Of a stretch of DNA of 16,519 bases, positions 7,345 through 14,521 are shown piece after piece. This DNA comes from an uncultured Rhizobiaceae group bacterium (GTDB lineage: Bacteria; Pseudomonadota; Alphaproteobacteria; Rhizobiales; Rhizobiaceae). Below the pieces are notes generated by a model that saw nothing but the letters and a program-made list of their open reading frames with translations, had not been told where the DNA came from and ran no database searches. Numbering within the stretch: position 1 is the stretch's first letter; each line of letters begins with the position of its first letter. The stretch covers positions 1 through 16,519 of the forward strand of contig CALLHT010000228.1 of assembly GCA_938009335.1 (NCBI GenBank), read 5' to 3'. Made by a program: the position numbers and the translations under genes.

Positions 7345-8700
7345 GTGAGCGATCTTTCCGAAGGTGTGAATTCACCGGGGAGAGAGCAAGACCCGAACGG
7401 CAAAGGGAAACGGTCTAAGGGCCCGAGACGTAAACGGCAATCTGCGCGCCAAAATACGAATGGTGCAGCGACCGTTGAGCCGTCGCCTCCCGAGCAAGCT
7501 GATACTTCTGTTGAAGATAACAGAAGTGGACGGCCAAGGTCAGGCTCTCGTGGTCCGTCGAAAGGTGGATCACATCCTCGTGGCAAATTCCAAGACAAAC
7601 AAGGCCATGGCGATCATCGTCAGTCTAATCGTAATTCCCATCAGCGTCCGTTGTATGCGGCTCTCGATTTGGGGACAAATAATTGTCGCCTCCTAATTGC
7701 CTGCCCCCAGAAACCCGGAAGGTTTCGAGTGGTGGATGGATTTTCCCGTATCGTTCGGTTGGGCGAGGGATTGGCTGGTACCGGCAGGCTTAGTGATGAT
7801 GCAATGGATCGAGCAGTCGAAGCTTTGAAGATTTGTGCTGATAAGCTCAATGGTCGCAAAATCCGAGCACAGCGATTGATCGCAACAGAAGCATGCAGAA
7901 GGGCTGAGAACGGTGAAGCATTTCTCTCACGCGTTAAGGAAGAAACTGGCCTTGAGCTTGAAATCGTAACCCAGGAAATGGAAGCACATTTGGCTGCTGC
8001 CGGCTGCGGCGCACTTATGGACCGCGAAAGTGATGGCGCGGTTTTATTTGATATAGGAGGTGGTTCGTCTGAACTTGTGTTGGTAGATCGGACGAATGGC
8101 AAGCGGAAGAATATCGCTGAGAATATAGCGGGATGGACGTCTTTACCGTTGGGGGTTGTTACTCTTGCAGAACAGTTTGGCGGCCAAGACGTTACGCGGG
8201 AGCTCTTTGATCAAATGGTCGAAAGTGTGATGGAGAAAATCCAATCGTTCCAAGGCCGCGACGCCATTGATCACATTTTCGCAAAGGGCTCTGCTCATCT
8301 TCTGGGGACATCTGGCACCGTGACGACACTCGCCGGTATTCATCTCGAACTACCGAGATATGACAGAAGGCAAGTGGACGGCATATGGTTGACGTCAGCG
8401 CAGGTTGACACGATTATCGATAGACTTCTGGATATGACCTACGACGAGCGTGCGGCAAATCCTTGTGTTGGAACTGAGCGCGCTGATCTTGTACTAGCGG
8501 GTTGTGCAATTTTGAATGCGATTCGAAAAATATGGCCCGCAGAAAGATTACGGGTTGCAGACCGCGGATTGAGAGAGGGATTGCTGACGGATATGATGCA
8601 TCGTGATCGTAGTTGGTCAAAACCCCGTAAAAACCGTTGGTCGCGCAAACGAAAAAAACGTAGAGAGCAATCACAATCTGATAGTGGTGGCAACGAATGA
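7345..8700 (+). CDS. Ppx/GppA family phosphatase with long basic N-terminal extension
   Basis: An exopolyphosphatase / guanosine pentaphosphatase family enzyme of 451 residues with the actin-like ASKHA fold. Phosphate loop 1 is ALDLGTNNCRLLI (106-118, D108), the acidic catalytic region is TQEMEAHL (209-216), phosphate loop 2 is DIGGGSSEL (236-244), and GTSGTVTTLAG (321-331) follows. It lacks the extra C-terminal domain of E. coli Ppx, and the core ends near 418. Residues 1-101 are a low-complexity extension rich in Gly, Ser, Arg, Gln and Pro, and residues 424-441 form a strongly basic tail (RKNRWSRKRKKRRE). Both ends look disordered and suited to binding RNA or polyphosphate. The start is GTG, with AAGGA at 7331-7335. 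The last four bases overlap the rlmE start, so the two are coupled. Which of pppGpp or polyphosphate is the substrate cannot be told. Confidence 0.88.
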   Translation: MSDLSEGVNSPGREQDPNGKGKRSKGPRRKRQSARQNTNGAATVEPSPPEQADTSVEDNRSGRPRSGSRGPSKGGSHPRGKFQDKQGHGDHRQSNRNSHQRPLYAALDLGTNNCRLLIACPQKPGRFRVVDGFSRIVRLGEGLAGTGRLSDDAMDRAVEALKICADKLNGRKIRAQRLIATEACRRAENGEAFLSRVKEETGLELEIVTQEMEAHLAAAGCGALMDRESDGAVLFDIGGGSSELVLVDRTNGKRKNIAENIAGWTSLPLGVVTLAEQFGGQDVTRELFDQMVESVMEKIQSFQGRDAIDHIFAKGSAHLLGTSGTVTTLAGIHLELPRYDRRQVDGIWLTSAQVDTIIDRLLDMTYDERAANPCVGTERADLVLAGCAILNAIRKIWPAERLRVADRGLREGLLTDMMHRDRSWSKPRKNRWSRKRKKRREQSQSDSGGNE

Positions 8701-9389
8701 CGAAGAAACCGGGCTCTCAGAAAACCAATCTCAGAAATATGCGGACACGCGTTAAAACCGCGCGTGGCCGTAAGCTATCGTCAACGCTTTGGCTTGAGCG
8801 GCAGCTGAATGATCCTTATGTTCAGCGGGCAAAGGCAGAAGGCTATGCCTCTCGTGCCGCATACAAATTGCTAGAGATAAACGAAAAACATCCCATTATT
8901 AACAAGGGTGATCGGGTGATAGACTTGGGCGCAGCGCCCGGCGGCTGGTGCCAGGTCGCCGCCAATATTACGGGGTCAACTTCAGATAACCCGTTGGTTG
9001 TCGGAATTGACTATCTGGATATGGCGCCTGTGGCGGGTGCTGTCATTCTTAAGAAAGATTTTCTCGATAATGATGCACCTGATGCTATTATGAATGCAAT
9101 TGGGGGTGAGCCGCCTGAAGTCGTCTTGTCTGATATGGCTGCTCCAACCACCGGGCATCGGAAGACCGACCATTTGCGCACAATGCATTTGGTTGAAGTG
9201 GCATTGGACTTCGCTCTGGAGGTCTTAAAACCGGGTGGCCACTTTCTGTCAAAAACGTTTCAGGGTGGAACTGAAGGTGAGCTGCTGACCTTGCTCAAAA
9301 GGAATTTCAAGTCGGTGCATCATATCAAGCCACCAGCCTCACGAGATAAATCAGTGGAACTTTATTTGCTGGCAAAAGACCGCAAGTGA
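8697..9389 (+). CDS. rlmE: 23S rRNA 2'-O-ribose methyltransferase RlmE (FtsJ/RrmJ)
   Basis: A 230-residue SAM-dependent enzyme that methylates the 2'-O of U2552 in the 23S rRNA A-loop during late 50S assembly. The SAM-binding motif VIDLGAAPGGWCQVA lies at 74-88. The catalytic tetrad K-D-K-E is complete: K57 (RAAYKL), D146 (LSDMAAP), K186 (SKTFQGG) and E221 (SVELYLLA). The first 35 residues are basic, probably for RNA contact, and make it slightly longer than the E. coli enzyme. Its start ATG overlaps the phosphatase stop in ATGA, so it is probably translated from the same mRNA by coupling. Confidence 0.95.
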   Translation: MTKKPGSQKTNLRNMRTRVKTARGRKLSSTLWLERQLNDPYVQRAKAEGYASRAAYKLLEINEKHPIINKGDRVIDLGAAPGGWCQVAANITGSTSDNPLVVGIDYLDMAPVAGAVILKKDFLDNDAPDAIMNAIGGEPPEVVLSDMAAPTTGHRKTDHLRTMHLVEVALDFALEVLKPGGHFLSKTFQGGTEGELLTLLKRNFKSVHHIKPPASRDKSVELYLLAKDRK

Positions 9390-9418
9390 TTTGGTGCGCC
9401 ATTGTTGTGGTTGATTGG

Positions 9419-9441
9419 GAAATTTTGTTTTCTAAAATTTC
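9419..9441 (+). terminator. Weak AT-rich hairpin after rlmE
   Basis: GAAATTTT (9419-9426) and AAAATTTC (9434-9441) form a perfect eight-pair inverted repeat with a seven-base loop, 30 bases after the rlmE stop. The stem has only one G-C pair and no proper T run follows, so it may be a weak terminator or chance in an AT-rich gap. Confidence 0.25.
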
Positions 9442-9452
9442 TTTGAATTTGA

Positions 9453-9481
9453 TTAAGAGTTTTTAACCAATTTTCTCTAAT
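9453..9481 (+). promoter_or_regulatory. Candidate promoter for the GGDEF-EAL gene
   Basis: TTAAGA (9453-9458) and TCTAAT (9476-9481) are spaced by 17 bases, matching the sigma-70 consensus at 4 of 6 and 5 of 6 positions. It lies in the 166-base gap before the gene at 9556. The gap is AT-rich, which raises the chance of an accidental match. Confidence 0.3.
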
Positions 9482-9555
9482 TTGAGATCTGATTGGGGAT
9501 TCTTGGTGGATGATAGCGCCTAAAGGGTTTCCTCTTAAAGTCAGGAAGCTGTTTT

Positions 9556-11160
9556 ATGTCGACACAAAAATCTATTCAATGGGTAGTCATCTTATTCCTT
9601 TCCGCCTGTTTTATGGCGTATTTCTCGCCAATCGCAGAGGGGGTCGCAGAAAAAATTGCGATGGGAATTGCCTACCTTGCGTTGGCATTTGGCACTCTAG
9701 GTTCGATCTTTATTTACATTCGATCGAGGGAGAATGATGAAAAAATTGCGTTGGCAGGTGGCTCAAACATTTCTGATACAATGATTCCTGGGACCTCTGG
9801 AACTGAAAATGTGTCTGAGGATTCCCGCGAGCAATTGGTTTCGCTAGCTTATACCGATCAGTTGACGGGGCTTGGTAATCAACGCCGAATGATTGAGAAG
9901 TTCAATTCACTCTGTAACGACAGACGAAATGGCAAGAAAGGCTTTTTGGTTGGTTTTGCAGATATGGACGGCATGAAGCCTATTAACGATCTGTATGGCT
10001 TTGAGGGTGGCGACGAAATTCTGAAGCAGTGCGCACAGAGACTTGCTGCCGCTGTTGAACAAGACGGTTACGTATTTCGTAGTCGCGGGGATGAATTCGG
10101 TTTTCTTTTCCCCGAGATTAAAGACGAAGCAGGTGCGTATCAAATTGGGCGAATCCTCCAAGAAGTGCTTCTTGCTCCTTTTGATCTCGATGGGCGAACT
10201 GTTCGTCTAAGTGGTTCTTTTGGCTTTGCGCTTTATCCCGACTCCGGCAAGGAATTTGACGTTCTTTTAAAGAATATTGAGAGTGCACTATATCATTCCA
10301 AACGCGGTGGTCGCGGAAGAATTACAGTATACTCCGGTGAGATAGAGGAGATGATCCTTGAAAACGCGCGCATGGAACAGGCGTTGCGTCGTGCGATCGC
10401 TAACAATGAAGTTCAGCCGCATTTTCAACCAATCATTTCATTGCAGAACGGTAAACTGCTCGGCTTTGAGGCTCTTGCGCGATGGGTGGACCCTGAACTG
10501 GGATTTGTTTCTCCGGGTAAATTTGTGCCATTGGCTGAAGAGCGTGGCATGATTGCCCAACTGACTGACAAGTTGCTGTTGCATGCGGCACGCGTTGCAT
10601 CCGGCTGGCCTGATGACATTTTCCTGTCGTTCAACCTTTCCAGCGTTCAGTTGGTTGATCCCACCACTGCGCAAAGCATCATCAACACGATTAAGAAAGC
10701 CGGATTGCCGCCTAAACGTCTTGAGATCGAAGTTACTGAAACTGCGATGATGACTGATCCAGAAACCGCTTCTATGATTATTGACGAACTTCACCAAGCT
10801 GGCATTCGGATTTCGATGGATGACTTTGGTACAGGGCAGTCAAGCCTTGGCCGCTTGCGCGAGTTGAAACTAGACAAAGTGAAAATTGACCGTGCCTTCA
10901 TTATGGCAATTGGTGAAGACAAACCTGCGGAGCATATCGTTAGAGCTATTCTCGAGATGTGTGCAGGTCTTGATCTGACCGTTGTTGCCGAGGGAATCGA
11001 AGAGATGAATCAGGCGGAAAGCCTAAAGCGTTATGGCTGCCATGCCGGGCAGGGTTATTTGTTTGGCAAGCCACAAGACGAGCACAAGACCATGGGCTAC
11101 ATTCGCGAATTTATGGGGCCTGAAATGGAATTACAGGTAGCAAAAGAAGCTTCCGCCTAA
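9556..11160 (+). CDS. Membrane-anchored GGDEF-EAL protein (c-di-GMP turnover)
   Basis: A 534-residue protein for making and/or breaking the second messenger c-di-GMP. Two hydrophobic helices (about 8-26 and 36-55) with a very short loop anchor it in the inner membrane; there is no periplasmic sensor domain. A polar linker (57-92) leads to a GGDEF domain (about 95-260) whose active site reads R177-GDEF-181, so the first glycine is replaced by arginine. No RxxD inhibitory site lies five residues upstream. The EAL domain (about 270-515) looks intact: E305-A-L, N360, E392, D422-D423 (DDFGTG), K443, E479 and Q499. Phosphodiesterase activity is therefore the safer prediction. The receiver gene downstream is 31 bases away and probably on the same transcript. 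AGGAAG (9543-9548) is the ribosome binding site. Confidence 0.92.
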   Translation: MSTQKSIQWVVILFLSACFMAYFSPIAEGVAEKIAMGIAYLALAFGTLGSIFIYIRSRENDEKIALAGGSNISDTMIPGTSGTENVSEDSREQLVSLAYTDQLTGLGNQRRMIEKFNSLCNDRRNGKKGFLVGFADMDGMKPINDLYGFEGGDEILKQCAQRLAAAVEQDGYVFRSRGDEFGFLFPEIKDEAGAYQIGRILQEVLLAPFDLDGRTVRLSGSFGFALYPDSGKEFDVLLKNIESALYHSKRGGRGRITVYSGEIEEMILENARMEQALRRAIANNEVQPHFQPIISLQNGKLLGFEALARWVDPELGFVSPGKFVPLAEERGMIAQLTDKLLLHAARVASGWPDDIFLSFNLSSVQLVDPTTAQSIINTIKKAGLPPKRLEIEVTETAMMTDPETASMIIDELHQAGIRISMDDFGTGQSSLGRLRELKLDKVKIDRAFIMAIGEDKPAEHIVRAILEMCAGLDLTVVAEGIEEMNQAESLKRYGCHAGQGYLFGKPQDEHKTMGYIREFMGPEMELQVAKEASA

Positions 11161-11191
11161 AAAATGTCATACAGCCAAATGGGGGCCTGAT

Positions 11192-11611
11192 ATGGAATTT
11201 GACTTATCACTGCATGGAAATTGTATTCTGTCCGCAGAAGACAACGAAGTGAACCAAATGGTTCTTCAACACACGTTGGATGAACAACCCTTGCCTTACG
11301 TCATTGTAGGGGATGGTAAGCAAGCTTATGAGGCGTGGAAGGCACTTGATCCAAAAATCATACTTATGGATATTTCTATGCCCGTTATGAACGGGATGGA
11401 GGCCATTGGTTTGATCCGGCAGGACGAACAAGCTACCGGTAAACATGTTCCTATCATAGCGCTGACGGCTCACGCACTTAAAGGTGATGAAGAACGATTC
11501 ATCGCGGCTGGTGCAGACTCATATATGTCTAAGCCGCTTAATCCAAGTGCGTTGATTGACGCAATAAGCCGTGCTCTAAATCCTCCAACTACATCCGTAC
11601 TGATTTCCTGA
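11192..11611 (+). CDS. Stand-alone receiver domain protein (CheY-like)
   Basis: A 139-residue single-domain response regulator without an output domain. The phosphorylation site is D60 (ILMDISMP), with the acidic pair E16-D17, the switch threonine T92 (LTAHA) and the lysine K114 (SKPL) all in place, so it should be phosphorylatable. The sequence around 91-116 (TAHALKGDEERFIAAGADSY and the following KPL) is the type found in receivers of hybrid histidine kinases, so it may have arisen from such a protein. No kinase lies in the window. The GGDEF-EAL gene immediately upstream is the obvious candidate partner, but this is inferred from position only. GGGGG (11181-11185) precedes the ATG. Confidence 0.88.
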   Translation: MEFDLSLHGNCILSAEDNEVNQMVLQHTLDEQPLPYVIVGDGKQAYEAWKALDPKIILMDISMPVMNGMEAIGLIRQDEQATGKHVPIIALTAHALKGDEERFIAAGADSYMSKPLNPSALIDAISRALNPPTTSVLIS

Positions 11612-11708
11612 CACAACCTATAACAGGTCTTGACGATTAACCCGCAATCTTGAACACTTCCGGCAACGCGGATGGTATGTGCTGTCCGATTACAGTTTCG
11701 GAGGATTA

Positions 11709-12329
11709 ATGGGTCAAAATCATGATCATGACCATAGTGAGTGGTCTGATATGGAACTCAAGGTTAAAACCCTTGAGTCATTGCTTCTTGAAAAGGGGTA
11801 CGTAGATCAAGCTGCGCTTGATGTTATTGTTGAGACTTACGAGCATAAGGTCGGCCCGCGCAATGGCGCGCAAGTCGTTGCAAAAGCGTGGGCTGACCCA
11901 AACTATCTTCAACGCCTACGTGATGACGCTTCATCGGCCATTGCTGAGTTGGGTTTCACTGGCAGACAGGGCGAGCATATGCGGGTTGTCGAGAATACGC
12001 CTGACACTCACAACATGGTGGTATGTACCTTGTGTTCTTGTTATCCGTGGAGTGTTTTGGGCTTGCCACCCGTCTGGTATAAATCGGCACCCTATCGTTC
12101 TCGAGCTGTGAGTGAACCAAGAAAAGTTCTTTCGGAATTTGATGTGTCACTGCCTGAAGATACGAATATTCAGGTATGGGATTCTACAGCTGAAATGCGC
12201 TACCTCGTTATCCCGTTACGGCCGGAAGGTACAGATGGATGGAGTGAGGAGAAACTTGCTGATCTCGTTACCCGGGATTCGATGATTGGAACAGGATTAG
12301 CCCTTTCGCCGGATGAGGTGTCCGCATGA
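11709..12329 (+). CDS. nthA: Nitrile hydratase alpha subunit, cobalt type
   Basis: The metal-carrying subunit of nitrile hydratase, which adds water to nitriles to give amides in the cytoplasm. It has 206 residues. The metal-binding claw is VCTLCSC, with C106, C109, S110 and C111; Thr after the first Cys (rather than Ser) is the signature of the non-corrin cobalt class. Conserved flanks TYEHKVGPRNGA, ENTP.THN.VVC, YPW and APYRSR are all present. The reading frame opens further upstream, but the ATG at 11709 is preferred: GGAGG lies just before it, and homologues as I recall them begin MGQ followed by a His-rich stretch, here MGQNHDHDHSE. That His/Asp-rich start may bind metal. The stop overlaps the beta-subunit start (ATGA). 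The TTGACG at 11630-11635 could be a -35 element, but no good -10 accompanies it. Confidence 0.96.
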   Translation: MGQNHDHDHSEWSDMELKVKTLESLLLEKGYVDQAALDVIVETYEHKVGPRNGAQVVAKAWADPNYLQRLRDDASSAIAELGFTGRQGEHMRVVENTPDTHNMVVCTLCSCYPWSVLGLPPVWYKSAPYRSRAVSEPRKVLSEFDVSLPEDTNIQVWDSTAEMRYLVIPLRPEGTDGWSEEKLADLVTRDSMIGTGLALSPDEVSA

Positions 12330-12985
12330 ACGGGCCGCATGATATGGGTGGCATGCAGTGCTACGGTCCCGTAAAGCCGGAGAAGAATGAACCGATTTTT
12401 CATGGTGATTGGGAAAAGCGTGCGCTTGCGATGACGGTTGGTATGGGGTTTGCCGGGCAGTGGAATCTTGATGTGTCGAGATTCGCTCGTGAAAGTTTGC
12501 CGCCCGAATTTTATCTCACCAAAAGCTATTATCAGATTTGGATCCACGGGCTTCAAAATCTTATGCTCGAGCGTGGTCTTGTGACCGAGAATGAACTTGC
12601 CACTGGTGAAATGGAAACGCATCCTTTGGAAGTGAAACGTGTTGTGTCAGCGGATGAAATGCCAGCTGCTCTAGCTGCGGGTGGCCCCGTAGCTCGTGAG
12701 CCTTCAGCCCCTGCTGCGATGGCAGTAGGAGACAAGGTTAGAACCATCAACATTCATCCAAGTTCTCACACGCGTTTGCCGAGATATGCGAGAAACAAGC
12801 TTGGCGAGATTATTGCCATTCACGGCTGTCACGTATTCCCAGATAGTAACGCCAAAGGAGAAGGCGAAAACCCGCAATGGCTATATGCGGTCCGGTTCAG
12901 TTCGGAGGAATTGTTTGGCCCTGACGCTGAACCAAGAAATTCTGTGGTTGTAGATTGCTGGGAGCCGTATCTTGAGCGGGTATGA
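12326..12985 (+). CDS. nthB: Nitrile hydratase beta subunit
   Basis: The partner of the alpha subunit, 219 residues, forming the alpha-beta active-site interface. The family start MNGPHDMGGM is present. R52, Y68 and R156 (in HTRLPRYARNK) fall at the positions of the conserved arginines and tyrosine that contact the oxidised cysteines and the substrate. The N-terminal helical domain (about 20-95) is joined by an Ala/Pro-rich linker (108-133) to the C-terminal SH3-like beta-barrel, which starts at VGDKVRTINIHP (134-145). GAGG (12315-12318) precedes the ATG, which overlaps the alpha stop codon. The end overlaps the accessory gene by 14 bases. Confidence 0.95.
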   Translation: MNGPHDMGGMQCYGPVKPEKNEPIFHGDWEKRALAMTVGMGFAGQWNLDVSRFARESLPPEFYLTKSYYQIWIHGLQNLMLERGLVTENELATGEMETHPLEVKRVVSADEMPAALAAGGPVAREPSAPAAMAVGDKVRTINIHPSSHTRLPRYARNKLGEIIAIHGCHVFPDSNAKGEGENPQWLYAVRFSSEELFGPDAEPRNSVVVDCWEPYLERV

Positions 12986-13331
12986 AGCAATCCCAGGTTT
13001 AAACCTCGAATGCGGTGAGCCTGTATTCAATGAGCCTTGGGAAGCAAATGCGTTTGCGCTTGTGGTTGGGCTTCATGAAAAAGGCTTGTTTCAATGGAAT
13101 GAGTGGGCCGACATTCTGAGTGAGACTATAAAGCAGAATGATGTGAGTATACCGTACTACCAATCCTGGCTCGAAGCACTTGAAACAATTGTGTCGCGTA
13201 AGGCTCTTATTAATTCCAGTGAAGTATCAATACGCCGTGGGGAGTGGGTGGCAGCTTTGGAAGCAACACCTCATGGCTCGCCAATTGAGTTAAAAAACAG
13301 ATTTTCACTAGATTTGGAGACAAATTCGTAA
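12972..13331 (+). CDS. Nitrile hydratase accessory protein (cobalt-insertion helper, P14K/NhlE-like)
   Basis: A 119-residue protein of the nitrile hydratase accessory family. In cobalt enzymes such proteins bind the alpha subunit, deliver cobalt and exchange it with beta (self-subunit swapping). The evidence here is position after beta plus clear likeness to the N-terminal half of beta: EPVFNEPWEANAFALVVGL matches EPIFHGDWEKRALAMTVGM, and YYQSWLEALE matches YYQIWIHGLQ. It lacks the beta-barrel half. The start appears to be TTG at 12972, 14 bases inside the beta gene: the only upstream stop (TAG at 12951) leaves no ATG or GTG in frame, and GGGAG (12959-12963 region) is suitably spaced. An overlap and weak start fit coupled, lower-level synthesis of a chaperone. 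Confidence 0.88.
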   Translation: MSGYEAIPGLNLECGEPVFNEPWEANAFALVVGLHEKGLFQWNEWADILSETIKQNDVSIPYYQSWLEALETIVSRKALINSSEVSIRRGEWVAALEATPHGSPIELKNRFSLDLETNS

Positions 13332-13358
13332 CCAAATCGACGTGCCACATCTTAAAAA

Positions 13359-13392
13359 TGTAACGTTGAGTAACTATATGAGTTGTAACGTT
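13359..13392 (+). repeat. Direct repeat TGTAACGTT before the unknown cluster, possible operator
   Basis: TGTAACGTT occurs at 13359-13367 and again at 13384-13392, 25 bases apart start to start. Each copy contains the palindrome AACGTT, and the second extends to TAACGTTA. A further GTAAC lies between them at 13370-13374. The repeats sit in the 84-base gap just upstream of the ribosome binding site at 13400, where a regulator of the downstream cluster would act. A TTGAGT hexamer (13366-13371) overlaps the first copy and could be a -35 element. Confidence 0.4.
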
Positions 13393-13415
13393 ATTTGTCG
13401 GAGGGAATTTTATAC

Positions 13416-14501
13416 ATGGCAACATTGAAGAACATTGATCAAGAAATTGAGAAAACCCGCCAAACCGTTGAAGATATGAAGACTAAGCTCGACCAGAGCG
13501 GGAAAGTTCTGGAAGAGTTTGCCAAAACTGAAACGATTGGCCAGACCGATTTTGATATTGAAAATGCACGAATTCAAGACATCCTGAAGCAGCAAAATGT
13601 GATGGAAGGCAATATTGCTGACCTGATCATCGGGCTTGAAGATGCAACCAATGTTTTTGGAACAGAGTTCGAAAGCATGAAAAGCTACACAGGCTGGGAG
13701 AAATTTGTCGGTGTCTTCTCCAAACAACGGATGCAGCGCATGCGTTCAGAGCGTGTGCGTAACATGTCCCTTGCAGGCAACTTGCAAGAACTGCTGGGAA
13801 AATCTGACAAGATTGTTGGTATCCTGCAGACACAAAAAGATGTGCTTGATTCTCGTTACGCGAACTCAGAAGCTTCTCTGAAGCAGGTCATTGAGCGTCG
13901 CAAGTCGACCATGGGTGAGCTTGAAACAGCGCAAGGGCGAATAGAGGAACTGAATCCGATGTTGATGGATTTGGAAAATCAGATTTCTGCGGCAACAGAT
14001 CAGAAGCAGCGCACTGAGCTAGAAGGGCAACGTTCTGCACTTGCGACCGAATACAATCAGATGCAGGCCAAAGAACAGGAACTGTTGGCTGAAAGCCAAA
14101 CGCTTGAGCGTTATACGTCCATGTTCCAGACATTCGTAGACTCGCTCAACAATCAGTTGGCAGCGCAACAAACGCTGATCAACAAGCTGACGATCGATAC
14201 CGAGCAGCGTGTGGTTCTCTATAAGGCACTTGAAGATTCACTGAAAACGGCTGCACAGCAAGATGTTGCCCACAAAATCAACACGCTTGGTAACCAGGTG
14301 GATACAGCTGCAGAGGAAACCATGGCGGGTATTGGTGCAGCTGCTCAGTCTCACATTGGTGATCTCTTGGAGATGCATGAAAAGAACATGCTTTCCACGC
14401 AAGATATTCAGCGCCGCAAACAATTGGCTGACGATGCCTTTGCCCGCCGCTTTGATGATGTAATGAAAAAGCATAACTCTGCGGATTATATTCAGTCCTA
14501 A
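13416..14501 (+). CDS. All-helical coiled-coil protein of unknown function (first gene of terminal cluster)
   Basis: A 361-residue cytoplasmic protein that I do not recognise with certainty. It has no signal peptide, no membrane segment and no cysteine. Nearly the whole chain looks alpha-helical with coiled-coil segments at about 5-38, 130-185, 185-235 and 260-350. Residues 91-115 (YTGWEKFVGVFSKQRMQRMR and on) are different: aromatic and then strongly basic, perhaps a membrane- or nucleic-acid-facing patch. The pattern of a DKIVGILQTQKDVL helix followed by long helices recalls TelA/KlaA (toxic anion resistance) proteins in layout, but I see no decisive motif. The frame opens earlier, at 13395, but the ATG at 13416 has the ribosome binding site GGAGGG (13400-13405). 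Very probably co-transcribed with the next two genes. Confidence 0.8.
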   Translation: MATLKNIDQEIEKTRQTVEDMKTKLDQSGKVLEEFAKTETIGQTDFDIENARIQDILKQQNVMEGNIADLIIGLEDATNVFGTEFESMKSYTGWEKFVGVFSKQRMQRMRSERVRNMSLAGNLQELLGKSDKIVGILQTQKDVLDSRYANSEASLKQVIERRKSTMGELETAQGRIEELNPMLMDLENQISAATDQKQRTELEGQRSALATEYNQMQAKEQELLAESQTLERYTSMFQTFVDSLNNQLAAQQTLINKLTIDTEQRVVLYKALEDSLKTAAQQDVAHKINTLGNQVDTAAEETMAGIGAAAQSHIGDLLEMHEKNMLSTQDIQRRKQLADDAFARRFDDVMKKHNSADYIQS

Positions 14502-14521
14502 TATGAAAACATTCGCATTAC

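Noticed and set aside
7290..7598. Minus-strand frame of 102 codons over the phosphatase start
   Set aside because: It is a mirror of the low-complexity Gly/Arg/Ser-rich extension, with no ribosome binding site or domain.
9510..9737. 75-codon frame before and into the GGDEF-EAL gene
   Set aside because: It overlaps the start and membrane helices of the GGDEF-EAL protein in another frame, and no ribosome binding site was seen.
11679..11708. Ten-codon extension of the nitrile hydratase alpha subunit
   Set aside because: The ATG at 11709 has GGAGG just upstream, and known alpha subunits start with MGQ and a His-rich stretch as here.
11709..12329. Iron-type nitrile hydratase
   Set aside because: The claw motif is VCTLCSC with Thr; iron enzymes have Ser at that place (VCSLCSC).
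13360..13392. General stress (EcfG-type) promoter, GGAAC and CGTT
   Set aside because: GTAAC and CGTT are present, but the -35 has T in place of G and the spacings (14 or 24 bases) do not fit the 16-17 base gap.
13395..13415. TTG start seven codons upstream in the coiled-coil gene
   Set aside because: The strong GGAGGG site lies between this TTG and the ATG at 13416, so it serves the ATG.
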